Assembly: GCF_040110915.1 (NCBI RefSeq)
Contig: NZ_CP157793.1
Location: forward strand, 2,120,939 to 2,184,938
Origin: Stappia sp.
Lineage (GTDB): Bacteria; Pseudomonadota; Alphaproteobacteria; Rhizobiales; Stappiaceae
Length of the DNA: 64,000 bases
Direction: 5' to 3'
Each line of letters starts with the position of its first letter. Position 1 is the first letter of the stretch. Shown in pieces: positions 34,223-43,000 of this stretch. The notes below the pieces were generated by a model. That model had not been told where the DNA came from. It searched no databases and was given only the letters and a program-made list of their open reading frames with translations. The position numbers and the translations under genes were made by a program.

Positions 34223-35667
34223 CGCGACGACGCCTCCAGGTGGCGGGCACGCATCTCGACGAAGGCCTGGCGGTCGTCGACCACCCGCTTCGCCTTGAAA
34301 TCCGTGCGCGGATGGGTGTTCGGCGCGACGATCTCGATCACCGCGCGCAGGCCCAGCACCGCATGAAGCTGCCGGGCCACCGTCGCGTGAAACGCCTGCC
34401 GGCGATCCTCGCCCCGCTTCCAGCCGTCGGCGTCCAGTTCGACCGAGATCAGCATCTCGTCCATCGTGCCCTCGCGGGTGATGTAGATGCGGTGCTCGCC
34501 GCCGTAGCCGGGAAGCTGCGACAGGGCCGCCTCGATCTCGGACGGGTAGACGTTCTCGCCGCGGATCGTGATCATGTCGTCGACCCGGCCGATGATCCCC
34601 ATGGGCAGTTGCGGATAGGTCCGCCCGCACGGGGTCTCGTCGTTGGTCCACACCGTCAGGTCGCCGGATTCCAGCCGGATCATCGGCTGCGCCATGCGCT
34701 CCAGATGGGTGTAGACCGGCGTGCCGCGCGACCCGTAGGGCACCCGGCAATGCGTGACCGGATCGCAGACCTCCGTGTAGACGATGTCCTGCCAGCACAG
34801 CATGCCGGGGGTCTGCTCGGACCCGGCGACGTTCATCCAGGGCGTCATCTCGCCCATCGAGCCGCTGTCGTAGACCTTGGCGCCGTAAAGCTCCTCGATG
34901 CGCTCGCGGATCGAGGGGATCGACGCCCCCGGCTCGCCGGAGAAGAACATGTACTTCAAGCCGAAGCCGCGCGGGTCGCGCCCGTCCCGGATCGCCGTGT
35001 CGGCAAGATGGATGGCATAGGTCGGCGTTCCGTAGAAGCCGGCGGGCTTGAGGATGTCGAGCCATTGGGCGCAGCGCGACGACATTCCGGCCGCCCCCGC
35101 GCCGAAGGGAAAGGCGGTCGCGCCCAGCCGCTCGGCCCCGCCAAGGGCGCCCCAACTGCCCATGTAGAGCGAGAAGATCGCGGCGATGCAGATCGTGTCG
35201 CCCGGACGCATGCCCATCGCCCACATGATGCGGGCATGGGCGTTGGAGATGCTGCGCCAGTCCTCGGCCGAAATGCCGAAGGCGGTCGGCCGTCCGGTCG
35301 TGCCGGAGGTGCCATGCACGCGGGCGACCTCGCGTTCGGACACGCACAGATAATCGCCATAGGGCGGATGCGCCTCCTGCGCGGCCCGCAGGTCCGCCTT
35401 GCGCACGACCGGAACGCGGGTCTCGAAATCCTCCAGCGACTTGAGCTGCGAGGGATGAAAGCCCGCCTCGTCCCACTTGCGCCGGTAGAAGGGCGCATGT
35501 TCGTAGGCATAGGCGCAGACCTGCTGGAGGCGCGTCAGGATCGCCGCCTCGCGATCCGCCGCCGGCATGGTCTCGCGCACCGGGAACCAGTATCGGCTGC
35601 CCTCTTGCGGACGATACCGGTCGTCGTAGCTGGGCGGCCACGACCATTGCTCCATGGCCGCCGACAT
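34219..35667 (-). CDS. Acyl-CoA ligase, predicted 2-hydroxyisobutyrate-CoA ligase
   Basis: The 482-residue adenylate-forming enzyme is of the PaaK/phenylacetate-CoA ligase type. The ATP loop is VHGTSGTTGRPTAFG. Further motifs are FFSGEPGASIPSIRERIEELYG, YDSGSMGEMTPW, GRVDDMITIRGENVYPSEIEAAL and the late lysine region HPRTDFKAKRVVDD. In hcm clusters such a ligase activates 2-hydroxyisobutyrate for the mutase, and its place between hcmB and meaB fits that. ATG 35667 overlaps the hcmB stop (TGATG). Confidence 0.85.
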   Translation of the reverse strand: MSAAMEQWSWPPSYDDRYRPQEGSRYWFPVRETMPAADREAAILTRLQQVCAYAYEHAPFYRRKWDEAGFHPSQLKSLEDFETRVPVVRKADLRAAQEAHPPYGDYLCVSEREVARVHGTSGTTGRPTAFGISAEDWRSISNAHARIMWAMGMRPGDTICIAAIFSLYMGSWGALGGAERLGATAFPFGAGAAGMSSRCAQWLDILKPAGFYGTPTYAIHLADTAIRDGRDPRGFGLKYMFFSGEPGASIPSIRERIEELYGAKVYDSGSMGEMTPWMNVAGSEQTPGMLCWQDIVYTEVCDPVTHCRVPYGSRGTPVYTHLERMAQPMIRLESGDLTVWTNDETPCGRTYPQLPMGIIGRVDDMITIRGENVYPSEIEAALSQLPGYGGEHRIYITREGTMDEMLISVELDADGWKRGEDRRQAFHATVARQLHAVLGLRAVIEIVAPNTHPRTDFKAKRVVDDRQAFVEMRARHLEASSR

Positions 35668-36074
35668 CACCGCGCCCCCCGCGCTTCCACCAGCGATGTC
35701 AGCGTGTCGATGATCTGCTGCGGCGGCGTGTCCTGAAGCAGAACCTCGGCGACGCCCATCTTCTTGAGTTCCTCGACATCCTCGTCGGGCATGACCCCAC
35801 CGGCGACGACGATCATGTCGTCGACCTTCTGCTCCTTCAGCAGCGCGAAGATCTTGGGAAACACCGTCAGCTGGACGCCGGACAGCAGGCTGACCCCAAG
35901 GATGTCGACGTCTTCCTGAACGGCCGCCGTGACCACCTCTTCCGGCGTGCGGTGCAGGCCGGTGTAGACGACGTCCATGCCGCCGTCGCGCAGCGTGCGC
36001 GCGACGACCTTCACCCCGCGATCGTGGCCGTCGAGACCGACCTTCGCGAGCAGGACCCGGATTGGAGCTGACAT
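35667..36074 (-). CDS. hcmB: 2-hydroxyisobutyryl-CoA mutase, B12-binding small subunit
   Basis: The 135-residue cobalamin-binding subunit has the DxHxxG motif as LDGHDRG (Asp15, His17, Gly20), where His17 is the lower axial cobalt ligand, and the GVSLLSG and VAGGVMPDED segments. It pairs with the large subunit at 31567-33258. It is the first gene of the operon, behind a TTGACA-containing promoter overlapped by palindromic operators. ATG 36074 follows GGGAGGAAAC. Confidence 0.93.
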   Translation of the reverse strand: MSAPIRVLLAKVGLDGHDRGVKVVARTLRDGGMDVVYTGLHRTPEEVVTAAVQEDVDILGVSLLSGVQLTVFPKIFALLKEQKVDDMIVVAGGVMPDEDVEELKKMGVAEVLLQDTPPQQIIDTLTSLVEARGAR

Positions 36075-36093
36075 GTTTCCTCCCTTCGCTTCT

Positions 36094-36144
36094 TTTCGTG
36101 TGCGAAATTTCGTATACGAAATACGAGGTCTTGCGCGCTGTCAA
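36094..36144 (-). promoter_or_regulatory. hcm operon promoter with two abutting palindromic operators
   Basis: TTTCGTGTGCGAAA (36094-36107) and the perfect palindrome TTTCGTATACGAAA (36108-36121) adjoin directly. On the minus strand a -35 TTGACA lies at 36144-36139, and the operators overlap the -10 region. This fits repression by the divergent GntR protein. The rest of the 237-bp gap up to 36311 shows no other clear site. Confidence 0.65.
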
Positions 36145-36311
36145 TCCGGAAATTACGATGCGCGCCAGGGAGGGGTGACAGATGACGAGGGTGTGAGCCC
36201 GGCCAAACGGCAGACAGGAGACCGGAGCCGGCGACGGATGGCAGAACGCGGCGCGCGCAACCGCGCCGGCGCCTGTCCGCACGCCCGAAACGACACAGGA
36301 CCAGACCCCGC

Positions 36312-36986
36312 ATGGAAGCGTTAAACCAGCGGAAAACGCTTGTGGATCAGGCGTATGACGCACTTCTCGAGGCGATTTGCACCGGCGACATCAAGCCGGG
36401 CGAGCGGCTCAACCAGGACGAACTGGCCGAGCGCCTGCAGGTCTCGCGCCAGCCGGTCAACAGCGCCATCGCGATGCTCAAGGCCCAGCGGTTCGTTCAG
36501 GACACGGGCAAGCGCGGAGTCGTGGTGGCGCCGATCGACCGGACCCTGTTCGAATCGATCTACCAGTTCCGCACGGCCGTGGAACCGATGGCGGTGAAAC
36601 TCGCCACCGCGCGCATGACCAAGGAGGCGGTCTCCCTCGGGCGCGAGATCATCGCGCGCGGCAAGAGCCACGTCCAGGACGGCGACCACGCCTCCGCCCT
36701 GCGGGCCGACATGGACTTTCACAACCTGCTCTATTCGCTGAGCGGTAACATGCTCATCGCCGACACGATGAACCTGAACTGGCGCCACCTGCAGCGGGCC
36801 ATGAGCGAGGTGCTGAGCGCGCCCGGCGCGTCCTTGCGGGTGTGGAAGGAGCACGACCAGATCTTCACCGCGATGGTTCGCGGAGACGCCGAGAATGCCG
36901 CGAAGCTCATGTGCGCCCACATGGAACACGCGGCGACGCGCTCGCTCGGGCCGCACCGGCCCGAGGCGGCGTCCGAGGCGGAGTAA
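36312..36986 (+). CDS. GntR-family (FCD) regulator of the hcm operon
   Basis: The 224-residue regulator has an N-terminal winged helix (VDQAYDALLEAICTGDIKPGERL, LAERLQVSRQPVNSAIAML) and a C-terminal FCD domain with DMDFHNLLYSLSGN and WKEHDQIFTAMVRGD. It is divergent from hcmB, and tandem TTTCG-N4-CGAAA sites lie in the gap. It is therefore the likely repressor, with 2-hydroxyisobutyrate or its CoA ester as possible inducer (inference). ATG 36312 is the only good start. Confidence 0.87.
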   Translation: MEALNQRKTLVDQAYDALLEAICTGDIKPGERLNQDELAERLQVSRQPVNSAIAMLKAQRFVQDTGKRGVVVAPIDRTLFESIYQFRTAVEPMAVKLATARMTKEAVSLGREIIARGKSHVQDGDHASALRADMDFHNLLYSLSGNMLIADTMNLNWRHLQRAMSEVLSAPGASLRVWKEHDQIFTAMVRGDAENAAKLMCAHMEHAATRSLGPHRPEAASEAE

Positions 36987-36999
36987 GGGCGACGGGGCA

Positions 37000-37034
37000 G
37001 GTCCCCGCCCCGGCCGCCTGCCGGGGCGGGGACC
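37000..37034. terminator. Strong stem-loop between convergent genes
   Basis: GGTCCCCGCCCCGG and CCGGGGCGGGGACC form a 14-bp perfect stem with a 7-base loop between the GntR stop (36986) and the autotransporter stop (37081). There is no T-tract; it is placed as a bidirectional terminator. Confidence 0.55.
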
Positions 37035-37080
37035 AGAGGCGACGTCGGCTTTGACGTCGAATGCGGCGCCCGGCGCGCCG

Positions 37081-40000
37081 TCAGAACTGCCAGCGCAGCC
37101 TGAACTGGCCGCCCAGCGCCTCGCTGTTCTCCGACACGGTCGTGTTGGCCAGAAGCTCCAGCGACAAACCGTGGTCGAGGTCGGCGTTCAGCCCCGCCTC
37201 GAACTCGAACCGCGTGCGGTCCGTGGCGACATCGAGATCGATGCCGTCGATGCCGCCGGACCCGACCAGCGATGTGCGCACGCGGGTTTCCGGATCGGTG
37301 ATCTGATGGCTCACGCCGGCGCGCAGGAAGGCGACCGCCGCCGATCCGGACATGTCGAACGCCCGGCCGACCTCGACCATCGGCCGGACGTAGACCGCCG
37401 TATGGTCGACGGCGTCGACCGTCCAGTTGAGCCCGCCGCTGCCGGTTTCGGTGAAGGCATCCTGCCACATCTGCGTCAGCGCGACCGAGGCGCTCGGCTT
37501 CACGTAGAGGCCCCCGCTCTCGAAGATCGCAGCGATCCGCGCGTCCGCGGAGACGAAGCGGCCGTCGATATCGGCCGTGGCGTTCGACCAGCCCGACAGG
37601 CTCGAATAGCTGCGCCTGTGGTCGTAGCCGTAGACCCCGCCCGACAGGCTTCCGGAGAGCTCGAGATTGCCGATCTCCTTCTTGAGCGCCACGCCGGCGG
37701 AGACCTGGTGCCCGTCCTGCCGGTAGTTGTCGCCGTCGATGGTGACGGCTTCATACTGGGCGACACCCTCCAGGAACACGCGATCCGCGATCTCCCACTG
37801 GGCGCCCATGGCGAAACCGCCGACCTTCTCCGTGAAGCCCGGGTTCGATGCGGTCGTGTCGTGGTTCACGATCCCGCCGACCGCCTTGCTCCACACGCAT
37901 TCGCGCTGCCGGTAGAAGGTGTCGGGGTTGTCGGGATCGAGCTCCGGGCAACTGCGCAGCAGGCTCTGGATCGCATGCGAGGCCGCCAGCGCCTTGTGAA
38001 CGCCCATCGCGCCCTCGTCGACCATCTGCTCGCGGTAGATCTTCTTGAGCGCCGCGTTGTCGCGGGCGCTGAGAATGTGCTTGCCGAGGTCAGACACTCG
38101 CGCGCTGTGATCCGCCGAGAGCGTTCCCGCGTTCAGCGCCCCCATAAGGTCGTCGAACCGCGCGCCGAACGCCTTGCCGTTCTCCCCCAGATTGGCGCCG
38201 GATTTTTCACCCGTGTAGTCCACCTCGAAGGTCGTGGAATAGGCCACCCCTCCTTCGGGCGTATCGACCCACTCTGCGGTCCTGTAATGCAAGGCCGTGC
38301 CGTAGGGCATCTCGAAGCTGTCGTAAATCGGCGTGCCCGACTTGGTCCTCAGCTCGACGATGTTCTTGAACTCGCCCCGGTCCCCGCTGACGAAGTCGGG
38401 GTTGTGAATGAAGTTGGGCTGAAACGTTCCGGCCAGGGTGATCGATCCGAAGTCGAGCACGGTCTTGCCGTTCTTGAGCGTATCGCCGCTGGTATCGACG
38501 TCGAACATCAACACGCCGGTGTCCGTCTGCACGAAATGCCCCGCGCCCTCGATCTTGAAGGTGCGCGTGTCGTGCAACCAGCCCGGCTTCAATGTCCCGG
38601 AGTTTTCGAAGCGCGACTGCGTGTGGGTTCCAAGCGTCGACCCGCCGAACCAGATCACGCCGCCTTGATTGTTGACGATGTCCTTCGCGCCGGTCCCCTC
38701 GAGGTTCAGCCGGCCGGTGATCGTGCCGGAATTGTGGATGCGCAGGCTCGTCTCGCCTTGCGTGGCGATGGCAGTGATCCTGCTGGAGATCGTGCCGGCG
38801 TTGTCCAGCAGGTTGCTGTGGCCGAGCCGGTCGCCGTCGAAGACCGTGCGCCCGTCGAGAAAGCCGATGGTCTCATGCGGATTTGAATGCGTCGTCCTGA
38901 CGAGACCGCCCTCGTGGATCACCACATGGGACACGCCGCCGCTGGTGGGGTGCTTCGGGTCCGTCCCGCCTTCCTCCGTCTGAACCAGGATCGCCCGCCC
39001 GTGCTCGCCGGACGCCTCGACGAGGCCGGACACATCGACGAGCACGCCATCGGAATAGCTGGACTTGGATGTCCCCGACACGCTTTGCGCGAAGATCGCG
39101 TTGGAATCGCGGCCCGACACGAGGACCGTGCCGTCCACATGGACCTCCACGCGACCGCCCTGGCCGGACCCGCTGGCGCTGCCGACGGCGGTTTCCGCGA
39201 TCGGTCGCCCGTCCTCATCCGTGGTGTCGGTATAGGTCGTGGCCACGCCGCCGCCGCCGCCGACCGACTGCGCGAAGATGCCATGCGCGGAAATGCCCGT
39301 GGTCTTGAGCACGCCGTCGGCACTCACCGTGACCTGCACGGCGCCACCGTCGCCGGTGCTGTCCTTCTTGGGCAGGAACGCGCCGATCCCCAGGTCCTCC
39401 GACAGGCTGTCGAGCGTGCCGATGGTCGTCTTCTCGTGATCGCCGGCCACGCCGCCGCCGCCGCCGACGGATTGCGCGAAGATGCCACCCGCGAAGTTCC
39501 CGGACGTCGTCACGTTCCTGACGTCGACGGTCACGCTGCCGCCGTCGCTGCCCTTGCCGCCGCCGCCGGCGAAGGTGATCTTGTTCAGGTTCCCCTTGCT
39601 GCCCTTGCCGCCCTGGCCGCCGCCGCCGCCGACCGACTGCACGAAGATCGCCGTCGCGTCATGTCCTTCGGTCGTCACGGTGCCGGCGCTGCGCACGGTC
39701 ACGTCGCCGCCCGTGCCGGCCGCGCCGCCCGATCCGCCGAGCGTCAGGGAAAACCCTTTGCTCCACTTCTTGGCGGCAACGATGTATTCCGTCATTTCAT
39801 TTATTTTGCCAATCGGCGTATCTTCAATCAGGTCTCTTATGTATTCTTCGAAATCCTCCTTGAGGTCGTCGATGTTCTTGTAGGTCGGCAAAGACCCCAG
39901 ATCAAAGGGAGTGCCGTTGCTCGCGCTTCCACCGCCGCCGCCGACGGATTGCGCGAAAATGCCGATGGCCGTGTCGCCCTTGGTCGCGACCGTTCCGTCG

Positions 40001-43000
40001 TTGGTGACCGTCACGGCGTCGCCATCGCCGCCTGCGCCCGCCGAACCGCCGATGGTCGTGTCGATCTTGTAGCCGCGCTTGTTGTCTTCTTCCTCCTCCT
40101 CTTCCTTCAGCGGCTTGGCGGAGAGCCCGTAGGTGCTCGATCCGGCCGCCCCGCCATCGCCGCCGCCGCCGCCGACCGATTGCGCGAAGATGCCGTAGGA
40201 CAGTTTTTCATCGGTGGTGATCGCGGCGCCGCTTTCGACACCGATGGTGACCCCTCCCGCATGCATGCCGGTGCCGCCGTGACCGCCGACGTTCACCGTC
40301 GACCCGACGTCGAGAAAATCCTCCTCGCTCTGCGTCTGATAGTCGATGAAATAGGCGAAGGCGGAGCCGGCCCGCCCGCCGTTGCCGCCGACCGACTGGG
40401 CGTAGACGGCATGGGCGTTCTTGCCCGTGGTGGCGAGCGTGCTGCCGCTCTTGGCGGTCACCGTCACATCGCCGCCCACGGCGCCCTTGCCCCCCGAGCC
40501 GCCGACGGTCGTGGTGTTGTTGAGGCCCTGCGGCAAGGCCTGCTTGACCTTGTAGACGACGCTCGCCCCACCATCGCCGCCGTTTCCGCCGATGGACTGG
40601 CCGTAGAGCGCGGACGCCCCGTCGCCGCCGGTGGCGATGCGGCCATCGTTTGCAAGGGTGACAGTGCCGCCCGTGCCGCCCTCGCCGCCCGATCCCCCGA
40701 CGGTCAGCGTCGCCGTCAGGCTTTCGCTGGTCGCGCTTCCCGGCGAGATCGTGCCGACATGCACGGACCCGCCATCGCCGCCGCTGCCCCCGACCGACCG
40801 CGCCTCCAGCCCGGCGGCGCGGAAACCGTGGGTTTCGATCGTCGCGGCCCCGAAGTTGCCGCCGTAGACGTGGCCGGCGGTTCCGCCCTTGCCGCCCGCG
40901 CCCCCGACATTGACCGAGATGTCACCGGTGATCTCACCGAGCGTTTCGGAGAAACCGGAGACCGAACCGCCGGTGCCGCCATGTCCGCCGATGCTCTGCA
41001 GAAGCGCCCCGGCGGCGTCCTCGCCGTGCGTGACGAGACTGCCGTGGTTCTCGACATGAACCTCTCCGGCCGATCCGCCGCTGCCGCCGGCCCCGCCGAC
41101 ATTCGCGGTGATGGCCGCCATCGTGACAGTGCCGGCGAAGATCGACCCGCCGGCGCCGCCGCCCCCGCCGAGCGACTGGGCGAAGATGCCGACCGACTTG
41201 TCGCCGGAGGTTTCGATGCTGGCCTTCAAGTCGTTGTAGGCGCTTACGTCGCCGCCGGAGCCGCCGGACCCGCCCCCGCCGCCGACGGTTCCGCTGAAGC
41301 TGGCGAGGCCGCCATCGACGGTCGCCGCCGATCCGGCCGCGCCGCCGCCGCCGCCGACCGACAGTCCGAGGATGCCGTAGCCGAAGCCGCCGGCTGTCGT
41401 GATGCTTCCCTGGTTGTGCGCGGTGACAGTGCCCGCCGTGCCGCCCTTGCCGCCATCTCGGCCGATGGCGGTTCCGATATCGAGGCCCGCATTGACGGTC
41501 ATCGTGTCGCCGGACTTGCCGCCGCCGCCGGCGATACTCAGCGCCGCGATGCCGCTGGAATGCGCGCCAGCGGTTGAAATGGCGCCGCTCGAGGTCACGG
41601 AGACCGTGCCCGCATCGCCGCCCGCGCCGCCGTGCCCGCCATGCGTGGAGAAAAGGTTGAGGTCGACGCTGGCGCCATAGTCCAGTTCGAAGGTGCTGCC
41701 GCTGCGCCCGCCGCCGCCGCCGACCGACATGGCGACAATGCCATCCGCGTTCGCGCCGAGCGTGGTCAGATCGGCGGTCGAGGTGAGGTCGACCGTGCCC
41801 CCCGTCCCGCCATGGTCGCCATTGGCGCCGAGTTCATGCCCGAAGCGCGCGCCGAAGGTCATGGTCATGTGATTGCCGGCGTTGCCGCCGCCGCCGCCGA
41901 TGCTCTGGAGCACCACCGCCGCCGAACCGTCCCCCCTGGTGTCGATGGTCCCGCCGAGCGTGCCCGACACCGTGCCGCCATGATTGTCCTTCTTCGACTT
42001 GGACGCGCCGACCTTGATGTTCAGCCCAGCGTTCACCGCCGAGACCGTCGTCACGGTCCCGCCCGTGCCGCCGCCGCCGCCGAGGCTCTGGGCGACGAAG
42101 CCGTTGGCGTGGTTTCCACTTGTATCGATGTCGTCCGCATCGGTGCCGTGGAAGCGGATGTCGCCGCCATGCCCGCCCTTGCCGCCGGAACTGCCGATCA
42201 GTCCGACCGCGAAGATGCCCGTTTCATGCGACGAGCCACCCTTGCCGCCGCCGCCGCCGATCGATTGCAGCAGGACACCGTCGGAGAAGTCGCCGTTGGT
42301 ACTGGCGCCAAGCTTGCCGGGCGCCTGCGAGGACGAACCGTCGGAGGGGTCGTTCAGCCGGATCTCCCCGCCATCGCCTCCGTCGCCGCCGTCCTGGCCG
42401 ATCGCGATCAGGCCCGAGGGGTTGCTGGCGTTGCCGCCCCCGCCGCCGATGCTGGAGAGCTGAATGCCGGCGGAATTGTCCCCGTTGGTGCCGCCGAATA
42501 GGTCGTCCACGAACAGCGTCAAGGTTCCGCCATCCCCGCCGGCCCCGCCGCCGCCGCCAATGGACTGGATGCTGCTTGAGGTTCCCGCGACCCCGCCGCC
42601 GCCGCCAATGCTCTGGAGCAGAATTGCCTCCGCGTGATCTCCCGTGGCGTCCACCGAGAACTTGCGGGCGCGCAGGTCGACCGTGCCGCCGTCGCCGCCG
42701 GTCCCGCCGTCGCCGCCGACGGTGTGGAACCAGGCGTCCGCCCCGCCGCCCGCGCCGCCGCTGCCGCCGATGGACTGGGCCACGAACCCGAGCGCGTCAT
42801 TGCCGGAGGTCAGGATCTGCGTGTCGCGCAGATCGGCGACGACATTGCCGCCGACGCCGCCGCTGCTGCCGTCCTCGCCATGGGCGGAAAACCAGTCACC
42901 GCCTTTGCCGCCGGTCCCGCCCTTGCCGCCGACGGTCTGGACAAGCACGCCGAAGGCACCGGCACCCCCGGTCTGCACCTTGCTACGGTCGAGGGTCAGC

